64,000 bases of DNA from Haladaptatus pallidirubidus (GTDB lineage: Archaea > Halobacteriota > Halobacteria > Halobacteriales > Haladaptataceae), in contig NZ_CP085301.1 of assembly GCF_020700235.1 (NCBI RefSeq), positions 3,757,468-3,821,467 of the forward strand, given 5' to 3'. This document shows positions 49,546-58,501 of the stretch, piece after piece. Positions within the stretch are counted from its first letter, which is position 1. The number at the start of each line of letters is the position of its first letter. Made by a program: the position numbers and the translations under genes. The notes under the pieces were generated by a model. The model saw only the letters and a program-made list of their open reading frames with translations. It did not search any database and was not told where the DNA came from.

Positions 49546-50814
49546 TTAGGCCTGTCCTCGGCGAGATAATTTCTCCATTGCGGGCGTTGCGAGCGTGCCG
49601 TGGACGACGACCGAAACGAGTACCACGAATCCGACGAGCGACCACAACAGTCGAGCGTCGGAAAAGGTCGCTTCGTTGAGAGCGTAGGCGAGATAGAAAA
49701 ACGACCCGACGCCGCGGATGCCGAAAAAGGAAATTACTCCACGTTCTGCGAACTCGATTTTCGTCCCCGCCAACCCCAGCAGTCCGGCGAACGGTCGGAG
49801 GAGGAAGACGAGACCGAGTCCGAGGGCAACGGCAGGAAGCGTGAGATGGCCGAGGAGACCTGTCGCAATCGCTCCGCCGAATAGTGCCAACAACACGGCC
49901 ATCGTCAAACGTTCGATGAGCTCCGCGAAGTCGTGGAGCGCGCGATTGTACTCGTGGGTTCGCTCCCGATGCCGAATGACCAGCGCGCCGACGAAAACGG
50001 CGATAAATCCGTATCCTTGAGCCAGTTCCGTGAGTCCGTAAATGAGGAGCGTTCCCGCCAGCGCTTCCGCGCCTTCTACCGTGCTAGCGAGCTTCGTGGA
50101 CGGTGAGAAGTAAAATAGCAGTCCGGCCAGAATCCACCCGAGAAGCAGTCCCGCGACAGCTCCCACGACGATTTTGTAGGCCACGTCCACGACTAACCAG
50201 TCAACGAACCACCGAGACGGTGCGAGTCCAGCGGTCGCGATGGAGATAGCCACATACGTAAACGGAAACGCAAGTCCGTCGTTCAACCCGGCCTCCGAGG
50301 TGAGGGTGAAACGAACCTCGTGTTCGTGATCCTGTTCGACCGATTGGTCGCTCATCGCGTGTTCGCCTTCACCGGGTGGCCCGACTTGAACGTCCGACGC
50401 GAGAACCGGATCCGTCGGAGCGATGACCGCACCGAGCAACATCGCCGTGGCGGGAACGACGCCGAGCACCCACCACCCTGCTATCGCCGCACCGGCGATC
50501 GTCACCGGCATCGTTATCACGAGCAAGCGCCACGTCGAACTCCACTCGCTGACCGAAAACGGTCGGTCGATTTTCAGCCCGGCACTCATCAACGAGACGA
50601 TAACCACGAACTCGGCGAGTCGCTCCGCGAGTTTGCTGTGAGTCAGCGGGTCGGGGTTCGGTAGTCCGAGCGGAAGCGAAAACGCGACCGCTCCGATACC
50701 CAAATACGCGACAGGAACAGAAACGGCGTACCCCCCGAGCAACTCGGGAAGTACGGTGGCCGCGAGGACGATTAGTCCGAGGAACGTGAGCGCAACCACG
50801 TAGGTTTCGACCAT
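49546..50814 (-). CDS. Cation:proton antiporter (NhaP/CPA1 type)
   Basis: The 422-aa product has about 12 membrane helices. The CPA1 core is visible: LLGAVIAPTDPVLASDVQVG (the TDPV segment in the unwound helix) and FTLTSEAGLNDGLAFPFTYV, which holds the conserved ion-binding Asp in LNDG. It should exchange Na+ or K+ for H+ across the cytoplasmic membrane, important in brine. The C-terminal end is short, without a large regulatory domain. Its end converges on the HalOD1 operon (43-bp gap). Confidence 0.9.
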   Translation of the reverse strand: MVETYVVALTFLGLIVLAATVLPELLGGYAVSVPVAYLGIGAVAFSLPLGLPNPDPLTHSKLAERLAEFVVIVSLMSAGLKIDRPFSVSEWSSTWRLLVITMPVTIAGAAIAGWWVLGVVPATAMLLGAVIAPTDPVLASDVQVGPPGEGEHAMSDQSVEQDHEHEVRFTLTSEAGLNDGLAFPFTYVAISIATAGLAPSRWFVDWLVVDVAYKIVVGAVAGLLLGWILAGLLFYFSPSTKLASTVEGAEALAGTLLIYGLTELAQGYGFIAVFVGALVIRHRERTHEYNRALHDFAELIERLTMAVLLALFGGAIATGLLGHLTLPAVALGLGLVFLLRPFAGLLGLAGTKIEFAERGVISFFGIRGVGSFFYLAYALNEATFSDARLLWSLVGFVVLVSVVVHGTLATPAMEKLSRRGQA

Positions 50815-50914
50815 ACTCCGCGTTTATCACGCACCATCAAAATTCGTCCGGCAGGCATCGCGCTTGATTTCTTCAATTTTATCAAGAAAATAACTTTCAT
50901 TCGAAGCAGCCGTT

Positions 50915-51121
50915 TTAACTGCGAATCTGCATCGTCATCCAAAGCGAGACCGGAGCGTTCGCCGCGACGAGCCCATAGACGGCCCCCATTATCGGTTCGA
51001 GTCCTAACGGTGAATGGAGCAGATAGCCAGCGGTGGCTCCTACGATGTCGGCTAGTATGAACGCGACAACCAATTGTTTGCCGTCGACGTTCGTGTTCGC
51101 CTCGGAAACAGGAGAGGACAT
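50915..51121 (-). CDS. Small two-helix membrane protein
   Basis: The product from ATG 51121 has 68 aa: a short acidic-polar start (SSPVSEANTNVDG), two hydrophobic segments (LVVAFILADIVGATAGYLL and IMGAVYGLVAANAPVSLW) and a TMQIRS end. No family is recognised. It lies between the antiporter and the nucleoside phosphorylase, on the same strand as both, but with gaps of 100 and 89 bp. Confidence 0.6.
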   Translation of the reverse strand: MSSPVSEANTNVDGKQLVVAFILADIVGATAGYLLHSPLGLEPIMGAVYGLVAANAPVSLWMTMQIRS

Positions 51122-51210
51122 GTCGCCAAAATACAACTATACTTTCATAAACGTTTCGAGATTTCTGATGATCGGAAATTCCGTCATAAAGCAGCGCACG
51201 TCGAAACACG

Positions 51211-51993
51211 TCACCCTCGGCTTAGATAGGTCGTCAACACGTCCCTCGCAGTGTCGCCGAGACGGTGCATATCCGCTTCCGTCATATGGAATTTTGGTTC
51301 CCACTCCGACGGGCCGAGATAGTCGCTGATGACGAACATCGACCCCGCTTCTACGCCGCGGTGGTCGGCAACTGCGAACACCGCCGACGCTTCCATTTCC
51401 ACGGTGAGAACGCCGTCCTCGGCGTACCGCTCGATTTCCAGTTTCGTCTCTCGATATATCGCGTCGGTCGTCCACGAGGGGCCGACGTGGAACGGTTCGT
51501 CGCGCTCGCGCAGTAATTCTCTCGTTTGCGCCGTGAGCGATTCGCTGGCGCGTGCGTACCTTTCCGATTCGACGTAGTGATGCGACGTTCCTTCGTCGCG
51601 GATGGCCTCGTCACAGACGACGAACTCGCCCATCTCGATGGAGTCGTCCAAACTGCCCGCGATTCCTATCGAGAGAAACGCTTCGACACCGTCGACGATG
51701 AGTTCCTCCATCAACATCGCGGTCGTCGGTGCGCCGATTCCGAACCGTCCGAGGACGCCGACGGAGCGTTGTGTATCGTCGAAAACGTAGAGTGAGCCGT
51801 AGTAGTGGCCCACCTCCTCTCCGTCGTAGGTTTCCACGAAGTAGTCCATCAATCCTCGACTGTAACAGAGGATGACCGCTTCCGGCGGCTGCTCCATCGT
51901 CGAATCGGTCTTCGATTGCCTGTATTCGGAATGCTCCTGCGGCGTGATGAGCGGTTCCGCATCCAGTTTCCCCGGGAGGTTCGGAAACGTCAC
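51211..51993 (-). CDS. Nucleoside phosphorylase (uridine-phosphorylase-like)
   Basis: The 260-aa product has the phosphorylase-family substrate region TVEMEASAVFAVADHRG (the ME-E/A catalytic segment) and the phosphate-binding SIGIAGSLDDSIEMGEFVVC. Family-typical elements also include GIGAPTTAMLMEELIVDG. It should cleave a nucleoside with phosphate into base plus ribose 1-phosphate. Which base is not clear; uridine-phosphorylase resemblance is from MEA(A) and the N-terminal LDAEPLITPQEHSEY. Cytoplasmic. Confidence 0.86.
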   Translation of the reverse strand: MTFPNLPGKLDAEPLITPQEHSEYRQSKTDSTMEQPPEAVILCYSRGLMDYFVETYDGEEVGHYYGSLYVFDDTQRSVGVLGRFGIGAPTTAMLMEELIVDGVEAFLSIGIAGSLDDSIEMGEFVVCDEAIRDEGTSHHYVESERYARASESLTAQTRELLRERDEPFHVGPSWTTDAIYRETKLEIERYAEDGVLTVEMEASAVFAVADHRGVEAGSMFVISDYLGPSEWEPKFHMTEADMHRLGDTARDVLTTYLSRG

Positions 51994-52131
51994 TTTCTTG
52001 GCATTCCGACAGTGGAGTAAAATCCTTTTCGATGGTGATACTTTCTGCGGCCACGGCGGCTCTCTTCCACCGGCTAGCCCGCTCCACGAAAATACCGATC
52101 AACATATTTGGTGACGCGATTTTGTTCAACT

Positions 52132-52812
52132 ATGCGCCAGACGCTCATCGAACTGCTGGAGAGCAATTCCACCCACGCGGACGAATTTCAGTCCCGGTTT
52201 GACGACGTTCAGGACTCCCAACGTCCGAACGTGGTCACCGTCTGCTGTTCGGACTCCCGCGTTCTCCAAGATCACATGTGGGGGAACGATCACCCCGGAC
52301 GAATCTTCACCTGTGGCAACATCGGAAACCGCGTCGTCCAACGAACGGACGCCGGCGAAGTCGTTTCGGGCGACGTTCTCTATCCGGTCGCACACACGGG
52401 GACGGACACCATTATCGTCGTCGGACACACGGGCTGTGGTGCCGTTACGGCAACCTACGACGAACTGACCGATGGCGTCTCCGAACCCGCCGGTATCGAA
52501 CACTGTCTTTCATTGTTGAAACCACGTCTCGAGTCGGGAGTCGAATCGCTTCCTTCGAACCTTGCTCGAGCGGAGGCTGTTAATCGACTCGTAGAGTACA
52601 ACGTCGATAGGCAGGTCGAGTTTCTCGCTGACAGCGACGACGTTCCCGCTGAAGTCGATGCTGTCGGCGTCGTGTACGACTTTCAGGACGCCTACTCCGA
52701 CCGTCGCGGGGAAGTCCACGTCATCAACGTCAACGGCGAAACCGCCGTGGAAAAACTGCGTGAGGAACATCCGCGAATCGCGTCGCGGATCGGACGACTC
52801 TGGGAGTACTAA
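52132..52812 (+). CDS. Beta-class carbonic anhydrase
   Basis: The 226-aa product has the beta-CA zinc site: CCSDSRV near 39-45 (Cys and the catalytic Asp-Arg dyad) and VGHTGCGAV near 97-105 (His and second Cys). It interconverts CO2 and bicarbonate in the cytoplasm. Length is normal for the class. ATG 52132 is preferred to an upstream TTG. The DUF2243 membrane gene follows after 79 bp on the same strand; whether the two cooperate is unknown. Confidence 0.92.
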   Translation: MRQTLIELLESNSTHADEFQSRFDDVQDSQRPNVVTVCCSDSRVLQDHMWGNDHPGRIFTCGNIGNRVVQRTDAGEVVSGDVLYPVAHTGTDTIIVVGHTGCGAVTATYDELTDGVSEPAGIEHCLSLLKPRLESGVESLPSNLARAEAVNRLVEYNVDRQVEFLADSDDVPAEVDAVGVVYDFQDAYSDRRGEVHVINVNGETAVEKLREEHPRIASRIGRLWEY

Positions 52813-52891
52813 ACGATTCCACGACGCTGTCGGCAGGCACGTGGTATTAGCAAGCACGACGCTTTTCCACCTTTCGCTTGGATTCCAAAGT

Positions 52892-53422
52892 ATGAGTGAC
52901 CGCGAAGGGACGTGGCTGGGCCTCCGAAAACGCGCAAAACCACTCGTTCAGGCCGGAGTTCTTCTCGGATTGGGGTTGGGTGGCTTTTTCGACGGCATCG
53001 TAATCCACCAGATCCTTCAGTGGCATCACATGCTGTCTTCTCACCACGACCCCAGCATTGCAAACGATTTGCGGTTGAATATGATGGCCGACGGCTTCTT
53101 CCACGTCGCAACGTACATCTTCACCGTTCTCGGCGTCGTCCTCCTCTGGAGGGCATGGCGACGACCCGCAGTTCCCCGGTCCGGTCGAACGCTATTCGGG
53201 TCGGTGATTTCCGGGTGGGGCCTGTTCAATCTCGGCGAAGGAATCGTAAACCACCATCTGCTCGGTATCCACCACGTGTGGCCGGCGGGTCCCGGTTCCG
53301 TCCTCCTGTGGGATGGCGCGTTTTTGGTTTGGGGAATCCTGTTCGTAATCGGTGGCTACGCCATCGTTCGGGGCGACGAAGCCGTCTCGGTCGCACCCGA
53401 GGTAGAAACGGAACCGACGTGA
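52892..53422 (+). CDS. DUF2243-family membrane protein
   Basis: The 176-aa product has four membrane helices and many conserved His residues in paired clusters: GGFFDGIVIHQILQWHHMLS, MMADGFFHVATYIFTVLGVV and EGIVNHHLLGIHHVWPAGPG. This is the DUF2243 signature. The His clusters suggest metal or haem binding in the membrane, but the family has no known function. Start ATG 52892 begins MSDREGTWLGLRKRAKP. The C-terminal tail is acidic. Confidence 0.82.
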   Translation: MSDREGTWLGLRKRAKPLVQAGVLLGLGLGGFFDGIVIHQILQWHHMLSSHHDPSIANDLRLNMMADGFFHVATYIFTVLGVVLLWRAWRRPAVPRSGRTLFGSVISGWGLFNLGEGIVNHHLLGIHHVWPAGPGSVLLWDGAFLVWGILFVIGGYAIVRGDEAVSVAPEVETEPT

Positions 53423-53552
53423 ACGGAGAGTCGAATCCAGAGGACAGCACGAATCACTGCTGTATTAATACGAAAGCTACGAAAATACAACCCGATCACG
53501 GATTCTAACCGCTCACCAAACAGTTATTCTGGGAGAAAGACAACTATTTCGC

Positions 53553-53753
53553 ATGCTCGTTCGACTGCTGTTGACGGTGTTCGGCGTTTTCGAGTTCCTG
53601 TTTCCCCAAAACGTCGTCGATTTCGGAATGAAGCATTCTATCAAGGACGGTTCGGACGTCGAAGTGCAACCGTGGGTTTACACGGTTGCGAGAATCGAAG
53701 GACTCGTCATTACGCTGTGGGCCCTTCGCCGTGGCAAAAAGAAGTCCTCCTAA
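53553..53753 (+). CDS. Small membrane-associated protein
   Basis: The 66-aa product begins MLVRLLLTVFGVFEFLFPQN (one helix), has a polar middle (HSIKDGSDVEVQPWVYTVA) and ends with a second hydrophobic stretch (GLVITLWALRRGKKKSS) with a basic tail. No family is recognised. An A+T-rich TATTAATA lies about 70 nt upstream. Its 3' end overlaps the convergent P450 remnant. Confidence 0.55.
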   Translation: MLVRLLLTVFGVFEFLFPQNVVDFGMKHSIKDGSDVEVQPWVYTVARIEGLVITLWALRRGKKKSS

Positions 53754-54110
53754 GCAGGAGGCTGCACTCCATCGAACACCCTTCCAATTCGGTTATCGGT
53801 TCGAAATGGGGGAGCGACACGTTGCAACCTCCGAACCAGTACTCTCCGCCAGCGAGCAGTCCGTACCCGACGATGTAGAACGGCGCGAAGATGAACATGA
53901 ACAGAAACGCGGGGGAGTCTCCCTCGCCGCTTCCAATCGAAGGGATGGAGAGGAACGCGTTCCAGAACAGGAAAACGAGCGCCATGAGCGGGGTTGAGCT
54001 CCGAATTTTGCTCCACGGCCCCGTTCGTGGGTGATGAACGGGTCTCTCACGAACGAAAGCGTGCTACCGGCGACCGGGAGTCCGCTCGGACCGGGCGGCA
54101 ACGTGCTCAT
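53710..54110 (-). pseudogene. Cytochrome P450 N-terminal remnant joined to a membrane-protein fragment
   Basis: From ATG 54110 the frame starts STLPPGPSGLPVAGSTLSF and goes on VRDPFITHERG: the Pro-rich hinge and first strand of a cytochrome P450. After about 35 residues the similarity ends and the frame becomes Ser/Arg-rich. In another frame, from about 53985, a membrane-like stretch appears (LVFLFWNAFLSIPSIG, FIFAPFYIVGYGLLAGGEYW). So a P450 gene seems to have lost nearly all its body, with other sequence fused to its start. The haem-binding Cys motif is absent. Confidence 0.55.
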
Positions 54111-54272
54111 CACCTAATCCTTGCATCGTCTGACAAATCAATTTGTTGGCGACTACGAGACGGTAATTCGTACGAGTGGTGTAACTACTGTCTTTCGAGG
54201 TTTCGATATACACGATATGATTACGAATAGAGCAACAATGGTTTACTCACTATCCCCAAAGTAATCGTGTAG

Positions 54273-55274
54273 ATGGATACGAAGAAACGGCTCCAACGGC
54301 ATCAGGTCGTCGCCTATGCGGTCTTCGTTCTCCTCGCTATTGGCGTCGGAACCGGCCGTCCGAACTCGACTTCTTTTTTCGAGCGGCTCATTGACCCAGT
54401 ACTTGCCGTCCTCCTCTACGTTACGTTCCTCGAAATTCCGTTCGTTCGGCTCCGCCGTGCGTTTCGGAACGGACGGTTCATCACGGCGGCACTCGGAATG
54501 AACTTCCTCGTCGTCCCCGTCGTCGTCTGGACGCTCACTCGGTTTCTCCCGCAGCGACCCGCCATCCTCGTCGGCGCATTCATGGTTCTCCTGACGCCGT
54601 GTATCGACTACGTTATCACCTTCTCCGAACTCGCGGGCGGTGACTCCGAACAGATCACCGCGACCACGCCAGCACTGATGCTCCTCCAACTTCTGTTGCT
54701 CCCCGTGTACTTGTGGCTGTTCATGGGTGCGGAGGTCGCCGAGGCCATCGAGCCAGAGCCGTTCATCGAAGCATTTCTGATAATTATCGCACTTCCGTTG
54801 ACGCTCGCGTGGCTCACCGAAATATGGGCAGAACAGTCTTCGGCGGGCGAAAACTGGCAGGAAACGATGGGGTGGCTTCCTGTCCCGATGATGGGAGCGA
54901 CGCTGTTCGTCGTCATCGCCTCGCAACTTCCCCGAGTACAAGATTCAATCGATCAGATTGCGGTCGTCGTTCCGGTGTACGTCGCGTTCCTCGTCATCAT
55001 GCCGATGCTCGGACGGCTCGCGGCGGGACTGCTGGGGATGGCCGTCGGCGAGGGTCGGGCACTCGTGTTTACGTCGGTTACTCGTAATTCCTTGGTCGTG
55101 CTCCCGCTCGCACTCGCGCTTCCAGCAGGCTATCAGTTGGCTCCTGCTGTTGTCGTGACGCAGACCCTCGTCGAACTGGCTGGAATGGTCGCGCTCACGC
55201 GCGTCGTTCCGGCGTGGCTCGTTCCCGACGGTTCGACCTCGTCTTCACATTCAGAGCACACAATTCGTGATTGA
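54273..55274 (+). CDS. ACR3/bile-acid-symporter-superfamily transporter, arsenite-permease-like
   Basis: The 333-aa product has ten membrane helices and the family segment LLTPCIDYVITFSELAGGD, whose Cys110 matches the conserved Cys of ACR3-type arsenite exporters. ALMLLQLLLLPVYLWLFMG follows. The family also holds bile-acid:Na+ symporters, so the substrate is not certain. No arsR, arsC, arsA or arsM lies next to it, as would be usual. The neighbours are a P450 remnant and an HTH_10 regulator. The C terminus is short and Ser-rich. Confidence 0.72.
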   Translation: MDTKKRLQRHQVVAYAVFVLLAIGVGTGRPNSTSFFERLIDPVLAVLLYVTFLEIPFVRLRRAFRNGRFITAALGMNFLVVPVVVWTLTRFLPQRPAILVGAFMVLLTPCIDYVITFSELAGGDSEQITATTPALMLLQLLLLPVYLWLFMGAEVAEAIEPEPFIEAFLIIIALPLTLAWLTEIWAEQSSAGENWQETMGWLPVPMMGATLFVVIASQLPRVQDSIDQIAVVVPVYVAFLVIMPMLGRLAAGLLGMAVGEGRALVFTSVTRNSLVVLPLALALPAGYQLAPAVVVTQTLVELAGMVALTRVVPAWLVPDGSTSSSHSEHTIRD

Positions 55275-55523
55275 GGGTCTCTACTTGGTTTGTACTCGTT
55301 TTCGCCGGAAATGGTGGATATTTTCGAAAAGTATCGCTATATTTGCTCTCTACTTTCGCGCTGCTCGACCTTGTTCAGGTAGCTGAAATCCGTAACACAT
55401 TCGGTCGAAATTTACCAGATTCCATGTTTCAGATCCTCCGATAGCGGTCGTAACAGCGCCGAGCAACCCGCCACATATAAATCGACGATTCGCCGAGATA
55501 TCAGTCGCCCAGCGGTTGGCGTA

Positions 55524-56177
55524 TCAGGAGACGATTCCCTTGAATACCCGAGACTCGATTTTCTGTAGGTGTTCGCCGACGGTCCCGACCGAGAGCCCCA
55601 TTCGATCAGCGATATCGCGGTGAGTCGCCTGACGCGGAACGTCGTAGTAACCCAGGTCCAGAGCGACATCCATCACCTCTCGCTGGCGGTCCGTCAACAA
55701 CGCCACGACATTCCCCCCGGCCTCTGGATACGCGCCGATTCGCTCTACGGTGACGTCGAGTTCGGCTGGGACGTCGGCGAGAGCCTCCTGTAGCACGCCA
55801 TTTGTCTCGCCAACCATCACCACTCGGAGTCCTCCGTCGCCGGTACTCTCGATAGGGAAGTCGAAGAACACCTCGTAGGACCGTGGAAGCTCCAAGAACC
55901 GCTTGACCTCCGGCGGTGGTCGGGCGTGTGCGTACACGAGTCCACCTGAATTCTCTTGGCTTGAGATGCTGTAGCCGAGCACGTCCTCGTTCTTTTCCAA
56001 TAACGGTTTCGCTCTCTCTAAGTCACCCCGCAGTCTACCGAGCAGAACGACGGTCTCGTCTTCTAAGACGTTGAGATGATAGATTCGTTCTCTTTCGAAC
56101 TCTGAATCTGCATCGAACATCCGATACGCGATGTGGGATCCGTTCGACTGTCCGAGGGTGAACGTGACTGCCCTCAT
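55524..56177 (-). CDS. Bacterio-opsin-activator-type HTH regulator (HTH_10)
   Basis: The 217-aa product has an N-terminal ~150-residue sensor part (MRAVTFTLGQSNGSHIAYRM; bat-like) and a C-terminal HTH_10: LTDRQREVMDVALDLGYYDV followed by THRDIADRMGLSVGTVGEHL. It lacks PAS or GAF domains, so the N domain itself may bind a ligand. The gene is divergent from the DoxX-monooxygenase operon with a 125-bp space, the standard setting for local control. ATG 56177 is chosen; 56216 and 56270 are alternatives that add a charged, unlikely N terminus. Confidence 0.85.
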   Translation of the reverse strand: MRAVTFTLGQSNGSHIAYRMFDADSEFERERIYHLNVLEDETVVLLGRLRGDLERAKPLLEKNEDVLGYSISSQENSGGLVYAHARPPPEVKRFLELPRSYEVFFDFPIESTGDGGLRVVMVGETNGVLQEALADVPAELDVTVERIGAYPEAGGNVVALLTDRQREVMDVALDLGYYDVPRQATHRDIADRMGLSVGTVGEHLQKIESRVFKGIVS

Positions 56178-56302
56178 ACGCTGTCCGTTATCCTGTTCGT
56201 CCCTTTTCGAGCGCATGGAATCATCTTCGTTCTCCTCCCTTGTACATGAATCACCGATAGTACTAGGCAAATGTTGAATCTTCCTACCCTGCGTACAGCC
56301 AC

Positions 56303-56764
56303 ATGAGTATGAAGAGAGTGACTCGAACCCAAGACGACGAGCGACACGATACCGAAGTTGAGACCCTCACTCTTTGTGAACGGCTTCTGAATACTGTCGG
56401 ATTGCTTCTCGGAGGGGTAATGCTACTCAGCGGTGGCTCGAAACTCGCCGGTGTTGACCGTCAAGTTCAGAGTTTCGAACAGTGGGGGTACCCACAGTGG
56501 TTCCGGCTCGTGACTGGCATCGTCGAGACGCTCGGCGGTATAGGACTCCTCGCTGGTCGAGTTCGTCCTGTGTTCGGCGTTGTGGGCGGTGTACTCACCG
56601 TCGGAACCATGGTTGGAGCGGTCTATACAGAACTCGTCCGTGCGCCCGACTCCTTGTCGAACCCCCGTCGGCCAGCCGCGTTGTTGATTGGCGGACTACT
56701 TGCAACCGGGCGGGCTTGGGAGCGAGTGGCGAAGAAGTCGAAACAGGAGGAACGCCGTGACTGA
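56303..56764 (+). CDS. DoxX-family membrane protein
   Basis: The 153-aa product has four helices and the DoxX pattern GVMLLSGGSKLAGVDRQVQS, FEQWGYPQWFRLVTGIVETL and GGIGLLAGRVRPVFGVVGGV. The first ~22 residues are charged and disordered. DoxX-type proteins occur with thiol and quinone oxidoreductases, but their function is mostly unknown. Its last 8 nt overlap the start of the monooxygenase, so the two are translated together. Confidence 0.85.
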   Translation: MSMKRVTRTQDDERHDTEVETLTLCERLLNTVGLLLGGVMLLSGGSKLAGVDRQVQSFEQWGYPQWFRLVTGIVETLGGIGLLAGRVRPVFGVVGGVLTVGTMVGAVYTELVRAPDSLSNPRRPAALLIGGLLATGRAWERVAKKSKQEERRD

Positions 56765-58499
56765 CTCCATTTTAAGCGAGACGGACGTATTGATCGTCGG
56801 TGCGGGGCCGACCGGTTTGACCGCCACTATCGAACTCCGACGGCGCGGCGTCGATTGCCGACTCATTGAGAAGGAAGACAGCTCCGTAGAGACCTCACGG
56901 GCACTGGCGATGCAACCCAGAACGCTTCAAGCGTTCGAGGACATGGGGGTTTTGAATGAAGTATTAGAGGAGGGGGTTCGCGTCACCGGCGCAACCGCCT
57001 ACGATGACGACGAGGCGTTATTCCAACTCGATATGGACAACGTGCATCCTCCGTCGCCGTATCCGTTCATCTGGTTCCTTCCGCAGAACCGGACTGAGCA
57101 TATCCTCGGAAGCCGACTAGCCGAGTTAGGGGGTGAGATCGAATTCGAGCGCGAACTCGTCGGGTTCGGTCAGCGGGACGACAGAGTCACCGCGACGGTC
57201 CGACACCGAGAGGACGGTAAAGAGCGGACCGAGGAAATCACTGCTAATAGGCTCGTCGGGTGCGACGGCGCGCACAGTCACGTCCGCGAAACGCTTGGTC
57301 TGGAATTCGAGGGCGTGACGACGGAGCAAGAGATCTTGGTCGCCGACGCGAAGGCCGATTGGGAGCTACCTAGCACCGAAGCGTCCATCTGGTTCCACGA
57401 GGAGGGCGTCGTGGCCGTCCTGCCGATGCCGGGCGAGGACCTGTGGCGGTTGTTCATCGACGTCACTCCCATCCCGAAGGTGGAGCGACCGAAGGCTACT
57501 ATCGACGTTCTCCAGCGATTGCTCCGCGAGCGGACGAGCCACCGGGACGTCACGCTCCACGATGCTCCCTGGACGTCGAATTTCGTCGTCAATCAACGCA
57601 TGGTGTCACGCTATCGCAGTGGCCGGGTTTTCCTCGCGGGCGATTCAGCCCACGTCCACAACCCACTCGGAGGGTTAGGGATGAATCTGGGCATCCAAGA
57701 CGCGTACAACCTCGCATGGAAACTCGCCCTCGTGTGCCAGGAGGTCGCCTCGAATGCGCTGCTCGACACTTACGAGGAGGAGCGAAAACCGATAGCGAAG
57801 TCCGTCCTCGATAAGACAGGGACGTCCGGATCGATACTCGTCACCGCAAACCCGGTGATGAAGGCGGTTCGGAACTTCGTTCTCCCTCGCGTGCTTCGGT
57901 CTAGTGGGATTCAAGCACGTATCCTTCGAACGATGACGCAACTCGACGACGCCTACCGCGGGAGTTCGCTGGCCGCCGTTCACGTCGATTCCCCACTCGC
58001 CGGATTCTCAGATTCGACGTCGGCACGAGACGTACGCAATCGAATCGACGATTCGTGGCGCGCGCCGAAGGCTGGCGAGCGCATTCTCGACGGATCTTGC
58101 CGTCACCTGGACGGGACCAAGACGTCGCTGTACCGAGAAATTCACGGACAGACGGGCTTCGTACTTCTGTTGTTCGCGGGCGACGGAACTGCCGACGTCG
58201 ATTCGGGAGTTCACCTCGCCGAGGAAGTGGCTGGTTTCGGTGGTATCGAAATCCACCCGTACGTACTCGTCCCCGAGGGCGCGGGTGATACTCCGGAGAG
58301 TTCAGGTGTCTCCGTACTGGTCGATGTAGATGGCCAACTTCACTCACAATACGATGCCACGGTTTCAACCCTCTATCTGGTCCGTCCCGACGACTACGTA
58401 GGATTCTGGAGCCAGCCGCCACAGGCCGCTCCCCTTACAGCGTATCTCTCCGACTGTCTCCACGTGTGCGACGATAATTCCGAGGTCGGTCCGAGGTAG
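56757..58499 (+). CDS. FAD-dependent aromatic-ring monooxygenase (PheA/TfdB type)
   Basis: The 580-aa product has the FAD dinucleotide motif VGAGPTGLTATIELRRRG, the second FAD motif GDSAHVHNPLGGLGMN (with DAYNLAWKLA after it) and a C-terminal thioredoxin-like domain (from about 420) as in phenol hydroxylase. Substrates are phenols or polyketide- or antibiotic-like aromatics; the exact one is unknown. The start is a GTG at 56757, backed by AGGAGG 6 nt upstream and an 8-nt overlap with doxX; the longer open frame to 56688 lacks this. It is followed by a 164-aa membrane protein after 2 nt. Confidence 0.9.
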   Translation: MTDSILSETDVLIVGAGPTGLTATIELRRRGVDCRLIEKEDSSVETSRALAMQPRTLQAFEDMGVLNEVLEEGVRVTGATAYDDDEALFQLDMDNVHPPSPYPFIWFLPQNRTEHILGSRLAELGGEIEFERELVGFGQRDDRVTATVRHREDGKERTEEITANRLVGCDGAHSHVRETLGLEFEGVTTEQEILVADAKADWELPSTEASIWFHEEGVVAVLPMPGEDLWRLFIDVTPIPKVERPKATIDVLQRLLRERTSHRDVTLHDAPWTSNFVVNQRMVSRYRSGRVFLAGDSAHVHNPLGGLGMNLGIQDAYNLAWKLALVCQEVASNALLDTYEEERKPIAKSVLDKTGTSGSILVTANPVMKAVRNFVLPRVLRSSGIQARILRTMTQLDDAYRGSSLAAVHVDSPLAGFSDSTSARDVRNRIDDSWRAPKAGERILDGSCRHLDGTKTSLYREIHGQTGFVLLLFAGDGTADVDSGVHLAEEVAGFGGIEIHPYVLVPEGAGDTPESSGVSVLVDVDGQLHSQYDATVSTLYLVRPDDYVGFWSQPPQAAPLTAYLSDCLHVCDDNSEVGPR

Positions 58500-58501
58500 C
58501 G

